Under the pieces are notes generated by a model. That model saw only the letters and a program-made list of their open reading frames with translations, had not been told where the DNA came from and did no database searches. Positions 53,363 through 64,000 of a stretch of 64,000 bases of DNA are shown in pieces. The stretch is taken from contig OZ020307.1 in assembly GCA_963971305.1 (NCBI GenBank), positions 15,451,501 through 15,515,500 on the forward strand, read 5' to 3'. The stretch's first letter is position 1; each line of letters starts with the position of its first letter. A program made the position numbers and the translations under genes. The DNA is from Arcuatula senhousia. Taxonomy: Eukaryota > Mollusca > Bivalvia > Mytilida > Mytilidae.

Positions 53363-55439
53363 TCAGATTGGCTGTAAAAAAGATTAATGTAAAAATCTTT
53401 CATGTTTTTTAGATATTCAGGAACGTATAATTATATAATCTCTTTATACGTTCCTGAGGTATTATAGTATAAAGTTGTTGTACATTTAAAATTGCTTATT
53501 TTGTACGAAATCTCGTTTATTTGGAGGAGATATTGCGAGATTTCACCAATTTGTAAATCCATTCTAATATACAGGTCTATGATATATCTGATATAAACTA
53601 AATGTCTTTATTTTAGCCTGTTTATTTTGGTCTGAGATAATAAAAACTAAACTTTAGTTTTAATTTTATCAGTTTTGGTTTACTTTTGAATTGATTAAAT
53701 CTGATTAGTTTTGCTATTAGCTTGTTTAATATAACTTATTTCATATGCTTCAACAACACGATTTATCATACTATATTCCTATATTGGTCCTTCTATGTTT
53801 CTTTTATATTTCGTATTGGAATTAGAGTTTATCCTCTATTGTTATATTAAGGTTTTTCCTCAGAGCCAAAATGTCCGATACATTTTGTGTTGTTGAATTG
53901 TACTACCTATTCCAATCGTCCTGTAAGCAGCGGTTGATCCAGAAATATTAGGAAAGTTAACAAAAAAATAAAATTTGTCATATGATTTCTAATGCATTAT
54001 TTAATCATGATATATCATTTAAACTTTTATTTTCAATTTAATAAGCTGACAAAACTATTTTTCATTTTTTAGTTTCTGTCATTTTAAATTTCATAAAATA
54101 TCTGAATGCCACAAAGTCTCCTTTTGACAGTGACCCACCATTTCCCTAATTATTGAGTTCCCAATAAATATAATATCTTTGTATGCATCTATGTTAAGGC
54201 ATTTTAAATAAATGATAGAAATTCCTTATTTAAATAACAAAATTGACGTTAAAAACGACTTTTTCGATAAAATTTACTTGTGAAACAGAAAAACGTCCAT
54301 TTTCGATTTGAAACGCAACGTCAATTTTACTTGAACAGCGTTGAACTTTAATGCTATTGTTTATCTTTGATGTAATTTTTTTAAAAAAGATGGTCCATGG
54401 CCTATGAAACATATATGTCGTTGTTTAGAGAAATATTTGGACTTTCTTGTGTTAGTTTTTGGTTGAAATGTAATGAAAATATTTTGTTTTAATCGATGGA
54501 GAATAACAAAATTTTGAAAATGTTTGATGTTTTCCCATTACTTCTATACAAATTTCCCGCTAAAAACGATAATAACTTGAAAAATCGACCCACGACCCCC
54601 TATTTCAAATAGATATTTCAATATGTCATGGTATTACCATTCATTATGCAAATTTGTTTTGAAAAGTAAGATGGTCCACCAAAGTAACGTATCCCCTTAA
54701 ATCATGTTGTGTTGTGATAATCTTGCATATAAATGACATCATTGTTTTAAATGCTAGAATGAAAATAAAATGATCTAGCACATAAAATTTTGTTTCTGAA
54801 TGTTTGTATATAAGGTTTTACATTTTAATACACAACTTCTTTCTTAACAGTAAATAGAAATAATTTTTTTTTAATTAAAGGATTTTAATTTTGATTGATT
54901 GATTATATAAAAATTTAAATTTAAAAGATAAAGATAATAGATTAATAAAACATTTTTAATAGATTTTTACATAGAAATAATTGAAAATATTAATATTTCA
55001 ATTATTTTGTTGGTTATTGGACGTACCACGTGATCACTAAAACGTTTACACCAATATGATGTTTGCTACTCATTAGAAATTCTTTTCTTGTGAGATAGTC
55101 CCATAATATAGAGTAGGGGACTATGTCAAATAAATTATCCTCAATATTTTTGTTATGAATTAAGATATGAGAGAAAAAATGCATACTGTTATAAAACATT
55201 GTTCTGGACAATTTAAGACCATATGTCAAAACTTTAAGAAGTTGGGACATTGACTGATCAAAAAACGACACAGGCCTCGTCACGGCTATGTGAATTTCTA
55301 TATATTTAACCGAACTTTCATATTGTAAGGGCTTTCCCCCTAAATCCGCCACTCACAAGGCTTGTATCTCTTAATCCTTAGTCATTTACTACTGTAAAGT
55401 CTTTTATGTCAAACACAAAAAAAATAATTAAGTCCTTAA
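53363..55439. other. Intergenic, no gene recognised
   Basis: AT-rich sequence. A 112-codon minus-strand frame (55352-55014; starts MADLGGKPLQYESS) has no recognisable domain. An inverted pair ATTCAGGAACGTATAATTAT/ATACGTTCCTGAGG lies at about 53418-53458. Otherwise nothing. Confidence 0.35.
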
Positions 55440-56246
55440 TATAACTAGTCTATCAGGAGTAATACTCCGAGTATTAACACTCAAACTGATTCAACTGCTC
55501 ACCGGAAGATGATGATGATGATCTTTGAGGTTTCGAATGTGGTATTCTTTCCGATGATCCTTCCATTCAGTTCGACTGCCATAAAAACAGCACTACTTTC
55601 TGTTTGCGAGCTGTTTGTTGGAAGACATTTCTCTCTACTTCTCTCTCTACGTATTTTATTCTCTGTTGGAAGACATTTCTCTCTACTTCTCTCTCTACGT
55701 ATTTTATTCTCTCTGTTTACTTGTTTTCGCCTTAATAGTTTTGTTATGAAAGATTTGTCGATGTTTTATTTTGAGAATTAATTAAGATGTGTACAAAATA
55801 TAAAACTAAATGTTAATTAAGACATGTACAAATTGTAACTGTTAATTAAGATGTGTACAAAACTGTAACTTTTAATTAATGTTAATGTTTTGATCAACCG
55901 TTTTTATATGTACTAAGAAAGGTAACTCTAAATTTACACCTGGAAAGTATAATGTGATAAAATCTGTTTTACCACTGGTTAAATTTATTTTTCGTTTGCA
56001 AATGTACTAAGAAAGATAACTCTAAATTTTCAATGAGAAAAGAAAGAAAAAGAAATTTAGTACTTTTTTAACTGTAAATTTTTAACCGGAAAGAAATGTG
56101 GTAAAATTTGTCCTGCCACTGGTTAATTTAGGACCTATTAGTTCAGTATTGATTTTTATCTTTGATTTAACTTTTATACATTATGTCAAGTTACACAACT
56201 TAAGTTGTTATCATTAATACCTCTCGTTTCAATAATATATATTGAT
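55440..56246 (+). promoter_or_regulatory. Putative 5' UTR/promoter of the downstream LINE
   Basis: Contains a direct tandem duplication of about 47 bp at about 55617-55712 (TTGGAAGACATTTCTCTC ... TACGTATTTTATTCTCT, twice). Next come two or three units of TTAATTAAGATGTGTACAAA (55783-55880), then repeated GTACTAAGAAAGGTAACTC / CCACTGGTTAAATT blocks (55910-56130). Repeated units upstream of a LINE ORF resemble promoter monomers known in some LINEs. The 5' boundary is not certain. Confidence 0.45.
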
Positions 56247-59200
56247 ATGCCTAATTTAAATATAGGATTCTGGAATACTCATGGTCTGAATGATGACAAA
56301 ATTGAGGATCCAGACTTTATTAATTATGTAAATAAGTTTGATATTATAGGTTTTGTAGAGACATTAGTCTCTGATTCGCCTGGAAATCTTCCACAATAAT
56401 CCATGCCTTTTACAGTGAAACCTTATAGACATAAAAGAAAGGGTAGACCTTCAGGGGGTATTGCTGTTTACTGCAACCCATCTATAAGAAAAGGGACAAA
56501 AGAAATTCTAAGATCAAAATTTACATTATGGTTAAAACTAGATAGTCACACATTAGGACTTTCAAGTGATATCTTTGTATGTTTTTGTTACATCAAACCG
56601 TACATAAACAAGGAGGAGTCAGATTTTGCTTTCAACCAACTACAAAATGAAATATTAAAATTTAACCAAGAAGGTGAGATATTGATCTGTGGAGATTTCA
56701 ATGCCCGTACCGGAGGGCTCATAGATTATATTCAAAATGATGACATTAACCAAAATTTTAATGAATGTCCTGTACCACCAAACTACAGCCCTGATATTAC
56801 ATTAAAAAGAAATCAGATAGACAAAAAATCAAACTATCATGGGAATCTCCTTGTTTCTTTATGTAAAGACATGCAACTAAGAATATTGAATGGAAGATTT
56901 CTCGGCGACTCATTAGGTTTTTATACCTTTTTTAATCATAATGGTCAAAGCACAGTTGACTATATGTTAACATCAAAGCAACTTATATATGATGTGAAAT
57001 ATTTTTGTGTTAAACCACCAGTAGAATTTTCTGACCACTGTCTACTGTCTGTCTCTCTTAGTTTGTCTGTACAAAGAGAGATAACTCAAAATTATCGACC
57101 TGACTTTGGCAAATTTCAATGGGATAATAACTGTTACGATAAATACCATGACAATATACTACAAACTGAGTCAATTAATGACATTGTATCAACTATAGAA
57201 TTGATAGATTCAGACTGTAATGATATAGATGAAATAGTATTAAAAGTTAATGAAATTTACACTAAAGCGGCACATAAAACAATGGTATTTAAAAGAAAAA
57301 GACATCGTCCATCCAACAAACCTAAGAAGGCAAAACCTAAGAAACCATGGATGACACATAGCTGCTTAGAAATGAGAAGGGAAATCAGATCACTAAGTAA
57401 GAGATTAAAAGGAGAACATTCGAACCCTTATTTAAAACATACGTATTTATTGCGTGTTAGACAATATAATAAACTTAAAAAGAGCTTAAAGCATATTTTC
57501 TACAAAACTTTTACTAGTGAGATAAATGAACTAAACCCCAAAGAGGGTAAGACCTTTTGGAAATCTATAAACAGTTTAAGAAAAGACAATGTACCATTGA
57601 GCCCAATTTCAATGGCACAATGGGTAGATCATTACAAAACTCTGCTTAAGTCAGATTCTAACACAACTACGCTTGCCGACCAAAATAACATTAAAATCAA
57701 CAAAGATAACTTATGTGATCTTGACTTTCCCTTTACATTTCAAGAAGTGAAAAAGGGTATTAAAAAACTGAAGATGGGCAAAAGTAATGGACCAGATCTA
57801 ATTTTAAATGAATTTATTAAGTCAAGTTCTTCTTCTATGTGTGCAATTCTTGTCAAACTTTTTAATAAAATCCTAAGAGAGGGAAAATTCCCGAGAATTT
57901 GGAATTTATCATATATTTCTTCGATTTTTAAATCTGGAAACCCCAATGATTGTAACAATTACAGAGGCATATGTGTCTCCAGCTGCATGGGTAAACTATT
58001 TACTTCACTCTTACAAAACAGACTTAACAACTTTTTAGAGAAGCATGATTTAATAAGTGCTAACCAAGGGGGGTTCAGAGAAGGGTATAGAACTACTGAC
58101 CATATATTTGTACTTAAAACTCTAATAAATAAATACTTGTATGGATGTAAGAAAAAATTATATGTATGTTTTGTAGATTTCAGAAAAGCATTCGACAGTG
58201 TTGTAAGAAAGGCCTTATTATACAAATTACTCAAAAAAGGAATAGGAGGGAAGTTCTATGATATATTGGAGCACTTATATTCAAATACCCAATACTACTG
58301 CAAAGCAGATGGGCAAATTAGCGAATCATTTGAGGCAAATTTAGGGGTAAAACAAGGAGACAGCTTAAGCCCTACACTTTTTAACATATTCGTGGACGAT
58401 ATATGCACCTACTTTAATAGCTCTGTTACATCTCCAGTATCTCTAAATAATACAAAATTTAATCATTTACTGTATGCAGATGATTTAGTTTTGATATCAG
58501 AGTCTCCATCTGGCTTACAACATTGCGTGGATGCTTTACACACTTATTGTTTAGACTGGGGCCTTACAGTGAACACTTCAAAAACAAGATATATGACTAT
58601 ATCAAATAATAAAAAAGCTGGCAATGAAGAAAATTATTTTTATTTTGGTCCAAACCAGTTAGAACCTTGCACCGAATACAAATATCTTGGACTAATTCTT
58701 AATAATAAAGGCAAACTGAAATCTTCTTGTGATAACCTATCAGAAAAAGCAAGGAAAGCTTTTTTTGCTTTAAGATCAAAAATTCCATATCCTAATCTAA
58801 TCTCAGTAGAAAAATGGATAAAACTGTTTGACTCGCTAATAGTACCCATTATGACATACGGTTCAGAAATATGGATTTCAGAGTTCAAATGTAATTTAAA
58901 AGCAATTGTTAATTTGCCATTTGAAAAGATCAAAAACATGATTCTTAAAAATATCTTAGGTGTTCACGGTAAGACATCTAATTTGGCCATACAAACTGAG
59001 ACTGGCTATTATCCGATTTGTATTAAGTCGTATAAACTTATGTATAGATATTACAATAGACTAACTGACATTGAATCAAATAGTGATCAAAAGTTCGATT
59101 TGTTAAGATCAGCTTTTATCGAAGATAAAAAACTATATGCAAACAAACAAATTTCATGGGTACAAACTGTGTACCAATTAGAAAAAATGTTGGATAGTAA

Positions 59201-59717
59201 ACTAACACTTATATCATATGGCGATTTCAAAGAGCAAATAGAGAGATTTTATAGAAGCTTAATTTTAGATCAACTTAGCTATATGAAATCTAATGACACC
59301 GGGAAACTTAGATTTTACAGTCAGATATGCAACTCATTCGATCTCAAGCAATATCTCAGTATAGATATACCTAAACAAGAAAGATCTCTTCTAACCAAAA
59401 TTAGAATAAGTGCGCATAAATTAGCAATAGAAACAGGGAGATACTTAAAGCCTCCCCTACCCGCTACAGAAAGATTTTGTAGTTACTGTACGGATAGGGT
59501 TGAGGATGAGAAACATTTCCTTCTAGATTGTCCCATGTATGAAAACATTAGAAATAAATATATTAAGACAGAACAGTCGCAACCTCCCAATTCTAATCTG
59601 TTATCAGAAATTTTAAACCCAAATAACCTAAAGGACATGAAAAAGATTTGCTCATTTCTAAAAGAAGCCTTTGAGAAACGCCAAACGAGTAAATATATTA
59701 CAAGAAAACATTACTGA
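56247..59717 (+). pseudogene. Nearly full-length LINE ORF, one in-frame stop
   Basis: The frame begins ATG at 56247 (MPNLNIGFWNTHGL) and ends at the TGA 59715-59717, 1,157 codons with a single TAA at 56397-56399. Downstream of that stop, 1,104 codons are open. The AP-like endonuclease shows FWNTHGL, FVETL, ILICGDFNARTG and FSDHCLLSVSL. The RT shows NNYRGICVSSCMGKLF, CFVDFRKAFDS, GVKQGDSLSPTLFN, LLYADDLVLI (YADD near 58472) and YKYLGLIL. The C-terminal zinc-like motif is CSYCTDRVEDEKHFLLDC. The 3' UTR ends AATAAAGAATTGAATTG near 59957. It shares architecture with, but is clearly diverged from, the LINE at 47875-51302. The stop lies in the endonuclease, so the copy is probably immobile unless it is read through or is a sequencing error. 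Confidence 0.88.
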
Positions 59718-59960
59718 TTCAATGTCAGATCTGTCATTCTGAATATTTACATTATTAATATTATTAATACTTACACTGAACTATGATTTATCTATTGTAT
59801 TAATTAATTTATCTATTATCTCTCTCTTTCTTTTTGTTTTTTATTGTTTAATAATCATGTTTATGGTATGTTACTTTTTGTAAACATGAAATTGTGTATA
59901 TATCATGGATCACGCTTCAGTTATACTGTGCTTTTTCCAATAAAGAATTGAATTGAATTA
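59718..59960 (+). repeat. LINE 3' UTR and (GAATT)n tail
   Basis: AT-rich UTR ending CCAATAAAGAATTGAATTG; the short pentanucleotide tail replaces a poly(A) tail, as in several RTE/CR1-like clades. Confidence 0.65.
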
Positions 59961-60243
59961 TTTTCATATATGTTTTTTTTTCACTCGTTCAGTGATATTT
60001 TGCTAGCCATGCTAGTAACCAGATCTGAGAAGCTTTCTAAAAAAGGAAAAAATATTCCTGGTTTTCTGACATGCCAAAAATTTATGCAAGAAAAGTCGTT
60101 TCTTTCCCCATACTTTTGTTTCCCCTTCTGCAGTGACAAGTCAACTTCAAGTTCAAAGCATGTACGCATTTACTGTTACTAAAAAAAATACTTTTAAATT
60201 CACAAACTAATTGAATTTGTCAAGATTTTTTTGCAATTGTGTC

Positions 60244-60371
60244 GGCATACATGTGATTCTCCCGGCGGGAGACAAGGGGCGTTTTTATTGGAAGGAAACC
60301 CGTTCTGGTTTGGTTTTACGGTTTGGAAACTGGTTTGTAAAGTTTTTAAAAACTTGAGTCGTTTCAGTAAA
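60244..60371 (-). repeat. Solo terminal fragment of the 426-bp MITE
   Basis: CATACATGTGATTCTCCCGG at 60247 is the same end as that of the full copy starting at 60372, in the same orientation. It is followed by about 100 bp of unrelated sequence before the full copy, giving two identical termini in a row. Confidence 0.6.
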
Positions 60372-60798
60372 CATACATGTGATTCTCCCGCCGGGAGACG
60401 AAATCTCCCGACTTTTTGATCCATCTCCCGTTCTCCCGACTTTTTGTGCAATCTCCCGCTTTTTCAAGACATGGCAAAATCTTAATTTTATAGACATTTT
60501 AATTGATCAGTCATAAAACATTTTCGGTGTTTTAGGGTTTTGTCACATGATTAGGAAGGCGTTAAATTAACAGGTATAGGTGTTAATTAAAAGTTTATTG
60601 CCATAATTGACCTGATGATTGTATAAACAGTTTGAGATTAATCAGTGAAGCCATGTATATTTGGCACACGCTAGTGCCCTCAATTGACATTGAAATGCAA
60701 TTTTAATGAGCGTTGAAAATCTCCCGCTTTTATGTCCAATCTCCAGCCAAAAAATTCAAAATCTCCAGCTTTGTCATCACAGATCCGTCACATGTATG
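60372..60798 (-). mobile_element. 427-bp MITE, copy 2, TIR CATACATGTGA, TSD AGTAAA
   Basis: The plus strand begins CATACATGTGATTCTCCCG and ends GATCCGTCACATGTATG. AGTAAA flanks both ends. The interior matches 40004-40429 on the opposite strand along its whole length. The frames at 60200-60497 are artefacts of CTCCCG-rich repeats. Confidence 0.85.
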
Positions 60799-60929
60799 AG
60801 TAAATGCGTGGTTTGTTGTTTAAAAAATGGCTAAATTGTTTATTATAGCAGACAGACTTATTACTTGAAACAAATCAAGATAATAGTGTCACCATTCTTT
60901 GCATAAATCAAGGTAAATCAAGGCTGGAG

Positions 60930-61990
60930 TCATTAATTCTCTCTCAGTCAAAAAAACAAAAGGAGAAGAAAAGCAAGAGTTGAAAATTATGTGGAAACAG
61001 TTTTGCCTTTATATCATGTAGATGACTTCAGACAGAGATTCAGAATTCACAGGGACACTTTCAATAGATTAACTGAAGAGTTAACACCTATCTTGATACT
61101 GGGAGTCAAGGATGGCTTCATGAAAATTCCAGTCGAGAAACAAGTTTTGATAAACATAAAATATGCATCATCACAACAGACAATCCAATCCATTGCTGAT
61201 TTATTTGGCGTATGCGAGGCAACAGTTCACAATCTTGTTAAACGTATTACCACAGTTATATGCTCAGAACTGATGCCACAACTAATTAACTGGCCCACAG
61301 GCAATAAGATACAGCAAAATACTCGTGACTTTGAAGAACGTACAACATTTCCTGGTGTCATTGGTGCCATTAATGGTAGCCATATTCCAATCAGAGCGCC
61401 TAAAGACCACCCGGGAAACTACATAAATAGAAAAGGTTCTACAGTCAGCATGTGATCCTAATATGCACATAATTGATGTTTTCTGTGGATGGCCAGGATC
61501 TGTACATGATTCACGTGTTTAAAGAACTCTAGTCTATATTGGCTTGCCACTAACACTAATACTATGTTCCCTGGAAATCTCCACTTACTTGGTGATGCCG
61601 CTTATCCACTTCTTGATTGATTACTTAATTACACCATTTAAGGACTCCGGCAATTTGAATGAAGCCCAAAAAGAGATACAACTTTATACATAGCTCAATG
61701 AGAATGGTGATAGAAAGAACATTTGAGAAAGAACATTTGGATCTCTAAAAGGTCGATTTAGGCGCCTGAAATTTATAGATATGGAAAGAATTGTAAAACT
61801 TACTCTCAGTTGTTGTACTCTGCACGAATTATGTTTACAGACAGGCGATGACAGTGATGAATTTATCCGAGAAGGCATGAATGATGATGGGGAGGTGAAT
61901 AATTTTATCAACATAATGGGAAATGACCAGGCCGCTCAACAAAAGAGAGAGAACATCAGTAACTTGCTTCAAAACAGACAAAACTAGGAA
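60930..61990 (+). pseudogene. PIF/Harbinger (HARBI1-like) transposase, decayed
   Basis: The first part (open to 61455) has FRQRFRIHRDTFNRL, PVEKQVLINIKYASSQQ, ADLFGVCEATVHNLV (HTH-like) and FPGVIGAINGSHIPIRAP, the DDE_Tnp_4 core. After a frameshift at about 61440 it continues CDPNMHIIDVFCGWPGSVHD, then (another frame) MFPGNLHLLGDAAYPLLD. From about 61700 it resumes as MVIERTFGSLKGRFRRLKF, LTLSCCTLHELC to the stop at 61985-61987. The catalytic triad is visible as N (normally D) in GAINGSH, D in GDAAYPL and E in VIERTFG. The first residue is substituted and at least two frameshifts and several stops occur, so it is inactive. No partner Myb-like protein or TIRs were found. Confidence 0.85.
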
Positions 61991-62064
61991 CAGTATTTAC
62001 TCAGCCTCACCTTTTCCTTGATTGAATTTCACTATAATAAAAACAATTTATAAGATGTTCTACA

Positions 62065-62066
<2 letters not shown>

Positions 62067-62094
<28 letters not shown>
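62067..62094 (+). repeat. (CAAT)n microsatellite
   Basis: Seven tetranucleotide units, CAATCAATCAAT, followed by CTGAATCATTTATTGGCC. Confidence 0.9.
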
Positions 62095-62095
<1 letters not shown>

Positions 62096-62289
62096 TGAAT
62101 CATTTATTGGCCAATCATGGGCCCTTCGAGGGGCAAATACAATACAACACTTGGTATGGCACTTGAAAACACAAATATTGCCCAGTATTGTCACTAGTAA
62201 TGTATTTACCCTTTCAAACTATAGATTGTGGTGGTCAACGCATACAAAATATAACATCCCTGGGTGAACATATCAAACCAAAGTAGTTA

Positions 62290-62882
62290 ATGTGGCACAT
62301 TTTTTAAGCAGGAAGGAAAGCAGGAAGGCTCTAACCAACATTCGAATTATACATTTTGCTTCTAGGATTTATCATCTCTGGGTTCACTTACCATACCAAT
62401 CAATATGGTGATTTGTCACTTGTCAGTTAGACTTAAGACTTGAACAATTTTTCTGTAAATGGTCATTCATGCAGAAAATATAGGTCGCAACCAGCATCTT
62501 AGGACTTAGCGTCATTTGAGGCAACTACCATACTACTAGTACTGTTATCAATATACTAATAATAGACACCAGTATTTGACACTTGTCAGTTAGAATTGGT
62601 CTTAAACCATTTTTCTGTATAGGTGCTCATTCACGAAGAATATATAGGTCACCATGATTACTCCTTGAAATATCGATATATAGCATATCCAAATTAACCG
62701 TTTATACCTGTTTTGGTATTTCTATCACAGCCAGCATCTGAAAACATGCATCATGCTTAGCATCTCTAGGTACACCTAAGTGACCTACCACACCAACATG
62801 GTTGTGGCACTTGTCAACTAGCAGGAAAAGACTGAAACCATTCTTATGTAAATGGGCATTCATGCATACAAGATCATTCTAA
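62290..62882 (+). repeat. Three degenerate tandem units of about 200 bp
   Basis: CACTTGTCAGTTAGA / CACTTGTCAACTAGC, ACCATTTTTCTGTA / ACCATTCTTATGTA, CATTCATGCA / CATTCACGAA and AATATAGGTC occur at about 62415-62490, 62575-62655 and 62797-62870. CCAGCATCT occurs between units. Non-coding and strongly diverged. Confidence 0.6.
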
Positions 62883-62889
62883 ATCAAAA

Positions 62890-63465
62890 ATCACTCTATA
62901 TCATTCATTGTTTTGACGTGGGGTGTCGGATTTAGAATTGATGTATTTCATTCTTTTACATCAATCGATAAATGTTTCTTAGCTAGTTGTCAGTAACTTC
63001 GAGTGTTCTCAAGAGAGTTTCTCCATGTCTTGTTGTTTTCGTACAGTATTGTGTCTTAGGTTCTCTCTTGTTGAATTGAACTTTTGTCGATTGAGTTTTA
63101 CAGTGTTTTATATACATGTATGCTTTGTCTGAGCTTATCAATAGGGGGAAGGTTGGATAAAAAAAAACTAGTTTAACCCCGCCACATTTTATATGTGCCT
63201 GTCCTAAGCCAGGACACTTTGCCAAAGCCTTTGTTTGTCCTTGTCATTCTGTGTTAACTGTTTTACGTCTAGAATTGGGTCTTTCGTTAATGATTTAGGG
63301 ATTGCTTTTGATACTTTTGTATTATATTGTAAGTCTTGGACCAATGCAAGACGGCAAGCAGTGACCTCTGGTCATGTTATAGACTGCTTGCTGTTTTCCG
63401 TTGTGATTTTTTGAATTGCTGTTTATGTTTGTTGTGTCGCGTACACTTATTCCACATCTCAATAT
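62890..63465 (+). repeat. Long dispersed repeat family, copy 2
   Basis: Collinear with 6690-7305: GGTGTCGGATTTAGAATTG, GCTAGTTGTCAGTAAC, AATAGGGGGAAGGTTGG, CCCCGCCACATTTTATATG, GCCTGTCCTAAGCCAGGA and the tail GTGTCGCGTACACTTATTCC. Substitutions and indels are frequent, so the two copies are old. Confidence 0.75.
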
Positions 63466-64000
63466 CGTCTACGAGTTAACACGGAAGTATGTCTAGCCTG
63501 TTGGCACCATCGGAAACAAAAGTTCTTTGGTTATTTCCACTATATTTAACATTGCTATTATATTCATTAAAATTGTCAGTCACTCAACCGGAAAATCAAG
63601 GTCAAAAGATGAGGATGCAAATGTGCTAAGCTACTACTGGGGCATATGCATACCAAGTTTCATTAATGTAGGACTTATAGTTCTTGAGATATGGAGCTGC
63701 TCATGAAATCTTAACATAAAAGTTAACGCCGCCAGTAAAGTAACACTGATGTCCCGCTCTGTTTCGCAGGCAAGACAAAAGATAGGGCACACCAGCATCA
63801 AGCATTTATTGAAATGTTACAACTTTTTTACCTATCATACCTATATTGTTCGTGTGGCACCCTTCATTATCGGTAAGTGGAAAGACGTTAAACTGGGCTG
63901 ATGCCAAGGCTTATAGGGTTTCCTTTCTTAAAACTCTTATGAAATCCAAACATGCAGACATTGTGGCTTTTGCCATAGGACTAACTAGGGGACCTAGAAT
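63466..64000. other. Right edge, no gene recognised
   Basis: Less AT-rich than its surroundings. It contains GCATACCAAGTTTCATTAATG and TTCTTGAGATATGGAGCTGC, words found in dispersed repeats that follow GALK-type introns elsewhere in the window. No exon could be identified. Confidence 0.35.

Noticed and set aside
55014..55352. 112-aa minus-strand ORF
   Set aside because: No recognised motif and no repeat partner in the window; a frame of this length is expected occasionally by chance.
60200..60497. Three overlapping frames of 62-83 aa
   Set aside because: They fall in MITE ends with CTCCCG-rich repeated words and have no protein family.

Overview
The window looks like AT-rich nuclear DNA from a marine bivalve, most likely a mussel-like mollusc. 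The reasons are intron-rich animal genes, frequent ACATGTACATGTAT-type motifs, LINE 3' tails and dispersed repeats of a kind I associate with Mytilidae, and dense DNA transposon debris. The species is an inference; no search was possible. There are no prokaryotic-style genes, and most long open frames are repeat artefacts.

Four host genes can be assembled exon by exon. (1) NUBP1 (minus strand, exons 1-5 between 19236 and 981; the 3' exons lie beyond the left edge) encodes the cytosolic Fe-S assembly P-loop ATPase. Its third intron is about 14 kb and holds MITEs, a 27-bp minisatellite and other repeats. (2) A tektin-3 gene (plus strand, 20966-25016, six coding exons, 505 aa) is divergent from NUBP1 across 1.7 kb. 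(3) and (4) Two tandem galactokinase (GALK1-type) paralogs lie on the minus strand: GALK-A (37036 to 27398, 424 aa) and GALK-B (51874 to 39539, 393 aa). They have seven exons each with the same phases. Exons 1, 2, 4, 5 and 6 are identical in length; copy A has a 90-nt longer exon 3 and a 3-nt longer exon 7.

The rest is mobile and repetitive DNA. GALK-A intron 3 carries a 6.1-kb, almost spacerless inverted repeat (29281-35405, centre near 31831). It was inserted inside a tandem duplicate of half of exon 4, and a 494-bp retroposon with 13-bp target duplications later entered one arm only. A 30-bp minisatellite (37905-38690) separates the two GALK genes. GALK-B introns carry a 426-bp MITE with a 6-bp target duplication, a hAT-like element with an 8-bp duplication, a 160-bp-unit array, a foldback element and a 5'-truncated LINE with an open 1,078-codon frame.

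Upstream of GALK-B are a LINE 3' fragment (52705-53362), a nearly complete LINE with one in-frame stop (about 55440-59960), a second copy of the 426-bp MITE in inverse orientation, and a decayed PIF/Harbinger transposase whose first catalytic Asp reads Asn. The strongest candidates for something undescribed are the palindromic element with its repeated GTAACTAAAAGC subterminal motifs, the composite of two identical 670-bp TIR-bounded direct repeats (3309-5372), and the MITE family that appears to target TTTA(G/C)T.
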